Made by a program: the position numbers and the translations under genes. From Microbispora hainanensis (GTDB taxonomy: Bacteria; Actinomycetota; Actinomycetes; Streptosporangiales; Streptosporangiaceae), in NCBI RefSeq assembly GCF_036186745.1, contig NZ_CP108086.1, forward strand, positions 1,798,001-1,862,000: a stretch of 64,000 nucleotides of DNA. Reading direction: 5' to 3'. Below the pieces are notes generated by a model. The model was not told the origin of the DNA and searched no databases. It saw nothing but the letters and a program-made list of their open reading frames with translations. Of this stretch, positions 6,231 through 14,806 are shown in pieces (the stretch's first letter is position 1; each line of letters starts with the position of its first letter).

Positions 6231-8732
6231 TTATGCATCACGAAGATCTAGACCAAGGTCGAGTGCCGGGGCCGAGTGTGTGAGCGCGCCCACGGCCAGG
6301 TAGTCGACCCCGGTCTCGGCGACCGCGCGGGCCACGTCGAGGGTCAGCCCGCCGCTCGACTCCAGCCGCGCCCGGCCGGCCACGAGCCGTACGGCCTCGG
6401 CGAGCTGGTCCACGGTGAAGTTGTCGAGCAGGATCTCGTCGGCCCCTTCGTCCAGAACCGGCTCGATCTGGTCGATGCGGTCCACCTCGACCTCGATCAG
6501 CACGCCGGGGAAGGCCTGCCGTACGGCGCGGAACGCCTCGGCGACGCCTCCGGCGGCGACGACGTGGTTGTCCTTGATCAGCGCGGCGTCGTGCAGGCCC
6601 ATCCGGTGGTTGACCCCGCCCCCGGCCCGTACGGCGTACTTCTGCAGGGCGCGCAGCCCCGCCAGGGTCTTGCGGGTGTCGCGGATGCGGGCGCCGGTGC
6701 CCTCGACGGCGTCCACCCAGCGGCGGGTCTCGGTGGCGATCCCGGACAGGTGGGTGAGGAAGTTGAGCGCGGTGCGCTCCATCGTGAGCAGGTCCCTGGT
6801 CGTGCCCCGCACGGTCATCACCACGTCACCGGGGCGCACGCGGTCGCCGTCGGAGGCGTGCCGCTCGACCTCGACCAGCCCGGCGGCCTGCCGGAAGACG
6901 GTCTCGGCCACGGCCAGCCCGGCGACCACGCCCTCCTTGCGGGCCACGACGTCGGCGACGGACCGCTGGCCGGCCGGGATGGTGGCGACCGAGGTCACGT
7001 CCTGTCCCCCGGCCAGGTCCTCCTCCAGCGCGGTCCGGACGAGGCCGAGCACCGCGTCCGGGTCGAGTCCGGCCTTCTCCAGCTCGGTCCGCAGTTCCTC
7101 GTGAGGCGTGTACGTCAAGGTCAGTCCCTCCGCCGTCAGGGCGATGTCGATGTGCGCCCGCCAGTGGGCGTCGTCGCGGTCGGGGTGGTCCTCCCGCCAG
7201 TGCGAACCGCGGGTCTCCTCTCGTACGGCCGCTGCGGCGACCAGCGCGGACGCCACCGTGAGGAGGTTGGTCGCCTCCCACGACTCGGTGCAGGGCTCGA
7301 CCGCGACCGGCGTCCAGCGGGCGTCGGAGAGCGCGCGGGCGACCTCCGCCAGGCTGCGGTCGCTGCGCAGCACCCCGGCGCCCCGGCTCATGTGGCTCTG
7401 CACCCTCGTCCGCGTACGGGGGTCGATCAGGCCCTCGGGACGGTCGTCCGGCGCGGGCTCGCCCGGGGCGGGCCGTTCCGCGACCAGGTCGGCGGCGATG
7501 CGCTCGCCGTAGACAAGCCCTTCCAGGAGGGAGTTGGAGGCCAGCCGGTTGGCACCGTGCACGCCCGTGCAGGCGACCTCTCCGCAGGCGTACAGGCCGG
7601 GCACGCTGGTCCTGCCGTACAGGTCGGTACGCACGCCGCCGCTCGCGTAGTGGGCGGCGGGGGCGACGGGGATGGGCTCGGTGACGGGGTCGATGCCGTG
7701 CTCGCGGCAGACGGCGAAGATCGTGGGGAACCTGGAGCGCCACTTCTCCTCGCCGAAGTGGGTGGCGTCGAGGTAGACGTGGTCGGCGCCGGTCCGCGCC
7801 ATCTGGCGCATGATCGCCTTGGCGACCACGTCGCGGGGGGCGAGGTCGGCCAGCTCGTGCACGCCCCGCATGAAGCGCTCGCCGTTCGCGTCGATGAGCA
7901 CGGCGCCCTCGCCGCGCACGGCCTCGGAGACCAGCGGCTGCTGGCCGGTCGAGCCCTCGCCCAGCCACAGGACCGTGGGGTGGAACTGCACGAACTCGAT
8001 GTCCCTGACCACCGCGCCGGCCCGCAGCGCGAGCGCCACGCCGTCCCCGGTGGACACGACGGGGTTGGTGGTGGCCGCGTAGACCTGGCCCATGCCGCCG
8101 CTGGCCAGCACCACGGCCCCGGCCCGTACGGCGCCGACGCCGTCGCGAGCGCCCTCGCCCATGACGTGGAGCGTGACCCCGCAGGCGCGGCCCTCGGCGT
8201 CGCGGAGGAGGTCGAGGGCGAGGGCGTGCTCGATGACCTCGATGCGGGGCTCGGCCAGCACCGCCTCGGCCAGGGCCCGCTGCACCTCCGCGCCGGTCGC
8301 GTCGCCGCCCGCGTGGACGATGCGGTTGCGGTGGTGGCCGCCCTCGCGGGTGAGCTGGAGCTCGCCGTCGACGTCGCGGTCGAACTCCGCGCCGTGGCTC
8401 ATCAGCCGCTTCAGCGCGTCGGGGCCCTCGGTGACCAGGACGCGCACGGCCTCCTCGTCGCACAGGCCGACCCCGGCGACGAGCGTGTCCCTCAGGTGCT
8501 CGTCGGGGGTGTCCTCGGGGTCGAGGACGGCGGCGATGCCGCCCTGCGCCCACCGGGTCGATCCGGCCGACAGCACATCCTTGGTGACCACGAGCACCCG
8601 CGCCCGTGGGTCGAGTTCGACGTGGCGCAGCGCCACGGTGAGGCCGGCGATCCCCGACCCGATCACGACCGCGTCGGCTTCGACGGTCCAGCCGGGTGCG
8701 GGGGCGGTGAGTCTGCGTGCGAGCGCGACCAT
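6231..8732 (-). CDS. nadB-nadC: Fused L-aspartate oxidase / quinolinate phosphoribosyltransferase (NadB-NadC)
   Basis: 833 aa from ATG 8732, which has AAAGGGG 7 nt upstream; ATG 8753 lacks a site. Residues 1 to about 543 are NadB: FAD loop VVIGSGIAGLTVAL, STRWAQGGIAAV, and the GEVACTGVHGANRLASNSLLEGLV signature. Residues from about 546 are NadC: LEEDLAGGQDVTS, then RDTRKTLAGLR, RAGGGVNHRMGLHDAALIKDNH and LLDNFTVDQL. NadB oxidises aspartate to iminoaspartate, NadA (not in the window) makes quinolinate, and NadC converts it to nicotinate mononucleotide. The two are usually separate adjacent genes; here no stop codon lies between them. A single-base loss in assembly is the main alternative explanation. 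Confidence 0.93.
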   Translation of the reverse strand: MVALARRLTAPAPGWTVEADAVVIGSGIAGLTVALRHVELDPRARVLVVTKDVLSAGSTRWAQGGIAAVLDPEDTPDEHLRDTLVAGVGLCDEEAVRVLVTEGPDALKRLMSHGAEFDRDVDGELQLTREGGHHRNRIVHAGGDATGAEVQRALAEAVLAEPRIEVIEHALALDLLRDAEGRACGVTLHVMGEGARDGVGAVRAGAVVLASGGMGQVYAATTNPVVSTGDGVALALRAGAVVRDIEFVQFHPTVLWLGEGSTGQQPLVSEAVRGEGAVLIDANGERFMRGVHELADLAPRDVVAKAIMRQMARTGADHVYLDATHFGEEKWRSRFPTIFAVCREHGIDPVTEPIPVAPAAHYASGGVRTDLYGRTSVPGLYACGEVACTGVHGANRLASNSLLEGLVYGERIAADLVAERPAPGEPAPDDRPEGLIDPRTRTRVQSHMSRGAGVLRSDRSLAEVARALSDARWTPVAVEPCTESWEATNLLTVASALVAAAAVREETRGSHWREDHPDRDDAHWRAHIDIALTAEGLTLTYTPHEELRTELEKAGLDPDAVLGLVRTALEEDLAGGQDVTSVATIPAGQRSVADVVARKEGVVAGLAVAETVFRQAAGLVEVERHASDGDRVRPGDVVMTVRGTTRDLLTMERTALNFLTHLSGIATETRRWVDAVEGTGARIRDTRKTLAGLRALQKYAVRAGGGVNHRMGLHDAALIKDNHVVAAGGVAEAFRAVRQAFPGVLIEVEVDRIDQIEPVLDEGADEILLDNFTVDQLAEAVRLVAGRARLESSGGLTLDVARAVAETGVDYLAVGALTHSAPALDLGLDLRDA

Positions 8733-8819
8733 GAGGGGGTCCCCTTTCGTCATAATGACGATAACGCCCCCGGGTCGATGGTGCCGCCCCGGCCCCTCCT
8801 ACAAGAGACGTGCCGCAGG

Positions 8820-9010
8820 ACCGGCGCCCGCGCCGGGCGCGACGCCTGTGCCGGGGGTGGCGCCCGTGCCGGGGGTGGCGCGGTGCAGCGTTGGCGTCCG
8901 TCGCGGGGCTGGTGTCAGGAACGAGGGCGGTGTCCGTCGCGGGGCTGATGTTCGTCGCGGGGCTGATGTTCGTCGCGGGGCCGGTATTCCGTCGCGGGTG
9001 CGGTGTCCGT
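8820..9010. repeat. Short tandem repeats spanning the 3' end of the TetR gene
   Basis: Two repeat types meet here. Around 8850-8885 GTGCCGGGGGTGGCGCC is repeated. Around 8925-9000 an 18-bp unit close to GTTCGTCGCGGGGCTGAT occurs three or more times. The second array is translated as the C-terminal tail of the TetR protein (repeated RDEHQP on the minus strand) and continues past its stop codon. Confidence 0.8.
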
Positions 9011-9664
9011 CGCGGGTGCGGCGTTCGTCACAGGGTCGGCGCAGAGCTGGGCGGTCAGAGTTGCGCAGGCCCATTCCTCCCATTGGTCCTGCGACCAGCC
9101 GCGGTCCCGCACGAAGAGCAGGTACAGGTCCGGGCTTAGCAGGCAGAACAGCAGGTCCGCCGCCGTCTCGGCGGAAACGCCGGGACGCACGCCGGGTTTG
9201 CCGGAAAGCGCCTCGGCCGCGGCCCGCTGCACGATGTAGCGCGGGTCGGAGCCGTCCGGCCACTGCGCGGCGATCTGCGGGTCGGCGGCGCGGGCGGACT
9301 CGATCATCGGCATGAGCGGGGCGACCCGGCCGAGGATCTCGCTCGTGCCGCGTACGTGCGCGCGCACCTGGCCGGCCGCGGTGGGCTCGGCGCACGCGGC
9401 GCGGAACCACTCACGATCCATGACGGCCACCGGCTCGGTGTCGCCGGCGATGGACGTGTCGACGACCTCCTTGAACAGCGCACGCTTGTTGCCGAAGACG
9501 AAGTAGACCGTCTGGACGGCCACGCCCGCCCGGTCGGCGACCTCCTGCAGGCTCGTCGCCCCGTAACCCTGCGCGACGAACAGCTCCCGCGCCGCCTGGA
9601 TGACCTTCTCGCGGGTGCGGCGTGAACGCTCGGCCCGCTTGTCCGGCCGCTTGACGGTTTCCAT
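8915..9664 (-). CDS. TetR/AcrR-family regulator with repeat-derived C-terminal tail
   Basis: 249 aa. The N-terminal HTH is clear: RTREKVIQAARELFVAQGYG, then TSLQEVADRAGVAVQTVYFVFGNKRALFKEV. The ligand domain occupies about residues 80-210. The last 35-40 residues are low-complexity (TAPATEYRPRDEHQPRDEHQ) and encoded by 18-bp tandem repeats, so they look like an accidental extension. The gene is divergent from the methyltransferase gene 62 nt away, with inverted repeats between, so autoregulation and control of that gene are likely. The pair lies between panC and the NAD genes. Confidence 0.9.
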   Translation of the reverse strand: METVKRPDKRAERSRRTREKVIQAARELFVAQGYGATSLQEVADRAGVAVQTVYFVFGNKRALFKEVVDTSIAGDTEPVAVMDREWFRAACAEPTAAGQVRAHVRGTSEILGRVAPLMPMIESARAADPQIAAQWPDGSDPRYIVQRAAAEALSGKPGVRPGVSAETAADLLFCLLSPDLYLLFVRDRGWSQDQWEEWACATLTAQLCADPVTNAAPATDTAPATEYRPRDEHQPRDEHQPRDGHRPRS

Positions 9665-9677
9665 GGCGCGAGTATAT

Positions 9678-9708
9678 CTCTAGAGTTAATCACTAGAGTT
9701 TACCTCTA
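9678..9708. promoter_or_regulatory. Candidate TetR operators between the divergent genes
   Basis: Two overlapping inverted repeats in an unusually AT-rich stretch: CTCTAG (9678-9683) with CTAGAG (9693-9698), and TAGAG (9694-9698) with CTCTA (9704-9708), 5 nt apart. TetR dimers bind such palindromes. The location between a TetR gene and its divergent neighbour supports the assignment, which is inference. Confidence 0.55.
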
Positions 9709-9726
9709 AAAATATGGAGCCGGGGC

Positions 9727-10521
9727 ATGGAGAAGCCGAACATCACCGACGCAGGCACCGGACGAGACCTGGAGGAGGCCGTACGCCGAAGGCTGGAGAG
9801 CTACTACCGGGACGGCAAGCCGCCCTGGGACACCGGCGTGACGCCGCCCGAGCTGGTCACCCTGATCGAGGGGCACAGCGAGGGACACAGCGATGGGCAC
9901 AGCGATGGGCACGGCGCGAGGGACGGCGAGGGGAACGGGGCGGGGAGCGGCCGGACGCACCTGTCCGGCAACGTCGGCGCGGGGAACGGCAGTGCGCACG
10001 GGGCCGGCGACAGTGAGACAAGGAACGGCCGGGCGGGGAACGGCGCGCTGCCGCCCGGCCGCGCCCTGGAGCTCGGCTGCGGCACCGGAACCAACGCCAT
10101 CTACCTGGCCCGGCACGGCTGGGAGGTCGTGGCCGTCGACCTGATCGACCGCGCGATCGAGGAGGCCAGGAAGCGGGCCGACGCGGCGGGAGTGGCCGTA
10201 CGGCTGCTGCAGGGAGACGTCACCCGGCTCGACGAGCTGGACGCGCCCGGCCCCTTCGACCTGTTCTTCGACCTGAGCTGCTTCTGCGGCATCCCGCCGC
10301 ACCGCCGCGACGCCTACGCCGCCGGGCTCACCCGCCGCGCCGCCCCCGGCGCACGGCTGCTGATGTTCGGGTATGGCCCGGACACGCTCGACGACGCGCT
10401 CTCCGGCGTCACGGCCGACGAGCTGCGTGCCAGGTTCAAGGGCTGGGAGCTGGTCGACGTCACGCCCGGGACGAACCCGTTCCCCACCTTCTGGTTCACG
10501 CTGCAGGCGCGGAACGTCTGA
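9727..10521 (+). CDS. Class I SAM-dependent methyltransferase with a low-complexity insert
   Basis: 264 aa. The N-terminus (YYRDGKPPWDTGVTPPELVTLIEG) leads the core, and motif I appears late as LELGCGTGTNAIYLARHGW, then VVAVDLIDRAIEEA. In homologues I know, Pro-Glu-Leu and motif I are separated by only a short linker. Here about 60 residues of Gly/His/Ser/Asp/Asn low complexity intervene, starting with repeats of Gly-His-Ser-Asp encoded by 12-bp DNA repeats near 9870-9910. The fold belongs to the TPMT/UbiE-like methyltransferases; the substrate is unknown. Start ATG 9727 has GGAG 7 nt upstream. It is divergent from, and probably controlled by, the TetR gene. Confidence 0.88.
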   Translation: MEKPNITDAGTGRDLEEAVRRRLESYYRDGKPPWDTGVTPPELVTLIEGHSEGHSDGHSDGHGARDGEGNGAGSGRTHLSGNVGAGNGSAHGAGDSETRNGRAGNGALPPGRALELGCGTGTNAIYLARHGWEVVAVDLIDRAIEEARKRADAAGVAVRLLQGDVTRLDELDAPGPFDLFFDLSCFCGIPPHRRDAYAAGLTRRAAPGARLLMFGYGPDTLDDALSGVTADELRARFKGWELVDVTPGTNPFPTFWFTLQARNV

Positions 10522-10683
10522 GTCTCACGCAGCGGGGAAGGCCGAGACCACGCCGCCGACCCGGGGACGGCTGAGGGCACCGGCCGGAGACGCCGCCCGG
10601 AGCGCGCCAGGGGCCGGGTGCGGCCGAGCCCGCGCAGCAGAGGGGGGCGCCGCGGCCTCGTACGATACCCCTACCCGGTAGCC

Positions 10684-11538
10684 CTACAGGGTCAGCACCA
10701 TGTTGTCGATGAGACGGGTGGTGCCGACCTTGGCCGCCACGGCCAGGATCGCCTCGCCGCGATGGTCCTCGGCCACCGGGGCGAACGTCGCGGGGTCGGC
10801 CAGGATCAGATAGTCGAGCAGCAGCGGCGGGTCGAAGCGGGCCGCCTCCTCCAGCACGGCCCGGGCGGCGTCGAGGATCCCGGCCGGCCCGGCGGTCCCG
10901 GCCCGCGCCGCCCCGGCCCGCAGCGCCCGCGACAGCGCGAGCGCGGTGCGGCGGTCGGCCTCGGACAGATACCTGTTGCGGCTCGACAGGGCGAGGCCGT
11001 CCGGCTCCCGCACGGTCGGGGCGCCGACGATCGACACCGGCACGTCGAGGTCGGCCACCATCCGCCGGATCAGCGCGAGCTGCTGGGCGTCCTTCTGCCC
11101 GAAGACCGCGACGTCCGGCCGCACCAGGTTGAACAGCTTGAGCACCACGGTCAGGACGCCGTCGAAGTGGCCGGGCCGGAACGCTCCCTCGACCACGCCG
11201 CCCATGCCGCCGGCCGAGACCTGCACCTGGCGGTCCGGCAGGTACATGTCCTCGGCCGAGGGCGCGAAGACCACGGCCACGCCCTCCTCCTCGCACACCT
11301 GGAGGTCGGCGTCGAACGTACGGGGATAGCGGGAGAAGTCCTCGTTGGGACCGAACTGCAGGGGATTGACGAACACGCTCACGACCACGTGGTCGGCGTG
11401 CTCGCGCGCCAGCCGAAGCAGCGACCGGTGGCCCTCGTGGAGCGCCCCCATCGTGGGGACCAGGGCGATCCTTCCGGGGCCGAGCTCGTCCCTCGCCTTG
11501 TCGAGGGCGGCGCGGTCGGCGGCGACGGTCAGGTCCAT
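10684..11538 (-). CDS. panC: Pantothenate synthetase
   Basis: 284 aa. It joins pantoate and beta-alanine using ATP. Motifs of the nucleotidyltransferase fold are intact: [16 protein letters not shown] (HIGH-like), [33 protein letters not shown] and the KMSKS-like [11 protein letters not shown]. Start ATG 11538 has GGGAGGGA upstream and overlaps the stop region of the DUF2520 gene by 10 nt, so the two are translationally coupled. The panD gene that often follows panC is absent; the convergent methyltransferase gene lies downstream instead. Confidence 0.96.
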   Translation of the reverse strand: MDLTVAADRAALDKARDELGPGRIALVPTMGALHEGHRSLLRLAREHADHVVVSVFVNPLQFGPNEDFSRYPRTFDADLQVCEEEGVAVVFAPSAEDMYLPDRQVQVSAGGMGGVVEGAFRPGHFDGVLTVVLKLFNLVRPDVAVFGQKDAQQLALIRRMVADLDVPVSIVGAPTVREPDGLALSSRNRYLSEADRRTALALSRALRAGAARAGTAGPAGILDAARAVLEEAARFDPPLLLDYLILADPATFAPVAEDHRGEAILAVAAKVGTTRLIDNMVLTL

Positions 11539-12419
11539 ATGTTCCCTCCCAGGGCGTCCAGCAGGCGTTCGGCCGCCTCCGGTTTGAGCAGGCCCGCCGC
11601 GAGCGCCCGGTCGGCGGTGAGCCTCGCCAGGGCGACGTACGCGTCCGCGGCCTCGGGGGCGGCCAGGATGAGCGCGTCTACGTGCTTGCGCACGGTGCCC
11701 GCGTCGCCGCGGACCACGGGCCCGGTGAGCCCGCTGATGCCGAGACGCAGCACGTTGTCGAGTGCCGCGCTGAGCAGGGGGCCGAGCATCCGGCCCGGAT
11801 GGTCCACGCCGATCTTCGCGAGCAGTTCCTGCGACTCGGCGACCAACGTCACCATGTGGTTCGCGGCGCCGGCCAGGGCGGCGTGATAGAGCGGGCGGTC
11901 GCGGTCGGCGATCCACACGGGCTCGCCGCCCATCTCGATCACCAGCGCCTCGGCCACCGGCCGCAGCATGTCGGGCGCGGTGACGCCGAACGAGCAGCCG
12001 TTGAGCCGGGTCAGGTCGTCGCTCCTGCCGGTGAACGTCATCACGGGGTGGAGCGCGAGCGGCAGCGCCCCCTCCTGGGCAGCGGGGTCGAGCACGCCCA
12101 GGCCGTACGCGCCGCTGGCGTGCACGAGCAGCTTGCCGCGCAGGTCGGCGCCGGTTGCGGCGAGGCCGGAGACGAGGCCCGGCAGCACGTCGTCGGGCAC
12201 GGTCAGCAGCACGAGCTCGGACCGCGCGATCACCTCGTCCGGCCTGCTGAGGTTCAGGCCGAGGCGGTCGGCGGCGCGCCGCGCCGACGCGTCGGATACG
12301 CCGCTGGCCGCCACCACGCGATGGCCCGCGAGCATGAGCGCGGCTCCGAGCACGGAGCCGACCCGTCCCGCGCCGAGCACTCCCACGGCGAGCCGCGCCG
12401 GGCGGTCACTTGTGTCCAT
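11529..12419 (-). CDS. Rossmann-fold DUF2520 protein linked to panC
   Basis: 296 aa. An N-terminal NAD(P)-binding fold ([21 protein letters not shown]) is followed by [15 protein letters not shown] and [18 protein letters not shown]. The helical C-terminal DUF2520 part contains [19 protein letters not shown] and [12 protein letters not shown]. It resembles 2-dehydropantoate reductase and F420-dependent reductases in layout. In actinobacteria it is regularly adjacent to panC, so a role in pantoate supply or a related reduction is a fair guess but not shown. It heads the coupled pair with panC. The upstream region (12420-12580) is shared with the divergent methyltransferase. Confidence 0.9.
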   Translation of the reverse strand: MDTSDRPARLAVGVLGAGRVGSVLGAALMLAGHRVVAASGVSDASARRAADRLGLNLSRPDEVIARSELVLLTVPDDVLPGLVSGLAATGADLRGKLLVHASGAYGLGVLDPAAQEGALPLALHPVMTFTGRSDDLTRLNGCSFGVTAPDMLRPVAEALVIEMGGEPVWIADRDRPLYHAALAGAANHMVTLVAESQELLAKIGVDHPGRMLGPLLSAALDNVLRLGISGLTGPVVRGDAGTVRKHVDALILAAPEAADAYVALARLTADRALAAGLLKPEAAERLLDALGGNIWT

Positions 12420-12526
12420 GACGCCTCCCCTCGGTTCAGCGTAGCGGCGGCGCTCCCGCCGGCCCGGGCGTGGCCCAACGGTCGGATTTTGTCCCGTTTC
12501 TCACGGGCCTATGTTGAGCCATAAGT

Positions 12527-12547
12527 ACGAAAGTGACTACTTTTCGT
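12527..12547. promoter_or_regulatory. Imperfect inverted repeat ACGAAAGT / ACTTTTCGT
   Basis: The arms lie at 12527-12534 and 12539-12547 with one bulged T. They sit in the divergent region between the DUF2520/panC pair and the methyltransferase. It could be an operator or part of a promoter. Its presence argues that the true methyltransferase start is downstream of it. Confidence 0.35.
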
Positions 12548-12580
12548 CACGGCCCCGGCGTGTCGGTAACGTACACCGGT

Positions 12581-13573
12581 GTGGAGGTCACCTGGCGGGA
12601 GGCCATGCGGCGGGCGCTCTACGGCGCGGAGGGCTTCTATATACAGGAGCGTCCCGACCGGCACTTCCGCACGTCGGTGCATGCCTCACCGGTCTTCGCG
12701 GAGGCCGTGCTGCGCCTGCTCCGGCGGGCCGACGCCGACCTCGGCCGCCCCGACCCGGTCGATCTCGTCGACATGGGCAGCGGCAACGGCCTGCTGGCCG
12801 CCCGCGTGCTCGCCGCCGCGCCGCCGGACCTCGCGGAGCGGCTGCGGGTCACCGCCGTGGACCTGTCCCCCCGGCCCGGCGATCTCGATCCCCGCGTCGC
12901 CTGGGAGCCGGAGGCGCCGTACGGGATCGCGGGCCTGGTGATCGCCAACGAGTGGCTCGACAACGTGCCGCTCGACGTCGCCGAGATGACGCCGGACGGC
13001 CCTCGCCTGGTGCTCGTGGACACCGCCACCGGCGACGAACGGCTCGGGCCCGCGCCCTGCCCCGAGGATCTGGCCTGGCTGGAACGCTGGTGGCCGCTGC
13101 GCTCACCGGGGGAACGCGCCGAGATCGGCCGTACGCGCGACGAGGCGTGGGCCTCGCTGATCACGCGGCTGGCGCGCGGCACGGCGGTCGCGATCGACTA
13201 CGCCCACCTGTACGGCCACCGGCCCCCGCTCGGCACGATCACGGGATATCGCGACGGCGCGGTGGTGCCGGCCACGCCCGACGGGTCGTGCGACATCACG
13301 GCCCATGTCGCGCTGGACGCCTGCGCGGCGGCAGGCGAGCGGGCGGGGGCGTGGGAGACCACGCTCACCACGCAGCGGGAGGCGCTGCGCGACCTCGGGG
13401 TCACCGGCGCCCGGCCGCCGCTCGCGCAGGCGTCCGCCGATCCCGCCGGATATGTACGCGCGCTCGGCCGGGCCTCACAGGAGGCCGAGCTGATCGACCC
13501 GGCGGGGCTCGGCGGCTTCGGGTGGCTCGCTCAGACGGTCACCTTGAGCGACTCCAGGCCGCGCATGATGTAG
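12581..13573 (+). CDS. MidA/NDUFAF7-type SAM-dependent methyltransferase
   Basis: 330 aa from GTG 12581, chosen because the recognisable family sequence (VTWREAMRRALYGAEGFYIQ) begins there; an in-frame GTG at 12533 would start within an inverted repeat. Visible elements are VDMGSGNGLLAARVL (motif I), a second strand VTAVDLSPRPG, VIANEWLDNVPLDVAE (the Asn-Glu-Trp-Leu-Asp of the family) and VAIDYAHLY near the C-terminal third. The family includes protein-arginine methyltransferases acting in respiratory complex I assembly in mitochondria; the bacterial substrate is unknown. Its last 43 bases overlap the convergent P450 gene. Confidence 0.85.
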   Translation: MEVTWREAMRRALYGAEGFYIQERPDRHFRTSVHASPVFAEAVLRLLRRADADLGRPDPVDLVDMGSGNGLLAARVLAAAPPDLAERLRVTAVDLSPRPGDLDPRVAWEPEAPYGIAGLVIANEWLDNVPLDVAEMTPDGPRLVLVDTATGDERLGPAPCPEDLAWLERWWPLRSPGERAEIGRTRDEAWASLITRLARGTAVAIDYAHLYGHRPPLGTITGYRDGAVVPATPDGSCDITAHVALDACAAAGERAGAWETTLTTQREALRDLGVTGARPPLAQASADPAGYVRALGRASQEAELIDPAGLGGFGWLAQTVTLSDSRPRMM

Positions 13574-14730
13574 CTGGGCTTCCAGGCGGGCTCCTCGGCG
13601 AGCTCCAGCTTGGGCGCGAGCCGCAGCAGGGCGCCGAACGACTCGGCCATCTCGACCCGCGCGAGCGGCGCGCCGAGGCAGAAGTGGATGCCGGCGCCGA
13701 ACGAGATGTGCGGGTTGTCGGTGCGGCCGATGTCGAGACGGTCGGGGTCGGCGAAGACCTCGGGGTCGCGGTTGGCCGAGCCGAACAGCAGCGCGATCTC
13801 CACTCCCCGGGGGATCGTCACCCCGCCGACCTCGATGTCCTCCAGCACCCACCGCTCGAACATCTGCGCCGGGGTGTCGTAGCGCAGCAGTTCCTCGACC
13901 GCCGTCGGCATCAGGCCGGGGTCGGCGCGCAGCCGCTCCAGCTCGCCCGGGTTGCGGAACAGCGCCCACCACCCGCTGCCGGTGGCGTTGACCGTGGCCT
14001 CGTGACCGGCGTTGAGCAGCAGCACGCAGGTGCCGATCAGCTCGTCCTCGGTCAGCCGGTCTCCGTCGTCCACCACCTGGGCCAGCGCCGAGATCATGTC
14101 GTCGCCCGGCCGCTCCCTGCGCGCCCTGGCCAGCCCGCGCAGGTAGTCGGCGAACTCCGTGGCCGCGCGTACGGCCGTGTGCTGGGCCTCCAGCGAGGGG
14201 TTCAGCTCGTACATGCCGCAGATGTCGGCCGACCAGGGACGCAGCAGGTGCCGGTCCGACTCGGGCACGCCCAGCATCTCGGCGATCACGGTGACCGGCA
14301 GCGGCTCGGCCACCTCGGCCAGCAGGTCGCCGCCGCCGCGTTCGACCAGTGCCTCGGTCAGCTCGGTCGCGATCTTCCGTACGCGGGGGCGCAGCGACTC
14401 GACCATGCGGGGCGTGAACGCCTTGGACACCAGGCGGCGCAGCCGCGTGTGGACCGGCGGCTCGACGTCGAGCATCCCGGCCCGGATCACCCGCCAGAAC
14501 GGTTCCTGGAACTCCGGCTCGGGCTCGCGGCCGAACGCCTCATGCGTCGCCACGTGCAGGTAGGACCGGCCGAGGCGCCGGTCGCGCAGCAGCGCGTTCA
14601 CATCCGCGTGGCGGGCGATCAGCCACTGCCCTGTCGGCTCGAAGAAGCTGACCGGCTCGTTGTCGCGCAGGTCGCGGTAGGCGTCATAGGGGTGCGCGAT
14701 GAACTCGGCGTTCCAAGGATCAAACTTCAC
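13531..14730 (-). CDS. Cytochrome P450
   Basis: 399 aa from GTG 14730; this start gives the usual size and opening (VKFDPWNAEFIAHPYDAYRD), whereas an upstream extension to 14814 would run into the divergent pentapeptide gene. The heme loop is FGAGIHFCLG with the thiolate Cys near 350. The I-helix shows LNAGHEATVN, the K-helix EELLR, and the meander follows. This looks like a class I bacterial CYP needing separate ferredoxin and reductase, neither of which is adjacent. The substrate is unknown; layout resembles CYP107-like enzymes. The 3' end overlaps the convergent methyltransferase gene by 43 nt. Confidence 0.93.
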   Translation of the reverse strand: MKFDPWNAEFIAHPYDAYRDLRDNEPVSFFEPTGQWLIARHADVNALLRDRRLGRSYLHVATHEAFGREPEPEFQEPFWRVIRAGMLDVEPPVHTRLRRLVSKAFTPRMVESLRPRVRKIATELTEALVERGGGDLLAEVAEPLPVTVIAEMLGVPESDRHLLRPWSADICGMYELNPSLEAQHTAVRAATEFADYLRGLARARRERPGDDMISALAQVVDDGDRLTEDELIGTCVLLLNAGHEATVNATGSGWWALFRNPGELERLRADPGLMPTAVEELLRYDTPAQMFERWVLEDIEVGGVTIPRGVEIALLFGSANRDPEVFADPDRLDIGRTDNPHISFGAGIHFCLGAPLARVEMAESFGALLRLAPKLELAEEPAWKPSYIMRGLESLKVTV

Positions 14731-14806
14731 AATGGACAACAATACGGATGAAAGGCCTCGCTCGGGAGTGCGGGCGTACGGGTCCCTCATGGCGTACGTT
14801 GGGGCG

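Noticed and set aside
6276-8948. Very long open frame on the plus strand opposite the NadB-NadC gene
   Set aside because: It is the antisense shadow usual in GC-rich DNA; its translation is rich in Arg, Gly, Val and His without motifs, whereas the minus strand has full enzyme signatures.
12533-12580. Upstream GTG start for the MidA-type methyltransferase
   Set aside because: It lies inside an inverted repeat, has no ribosome site, and the family sequence begins at 12581.
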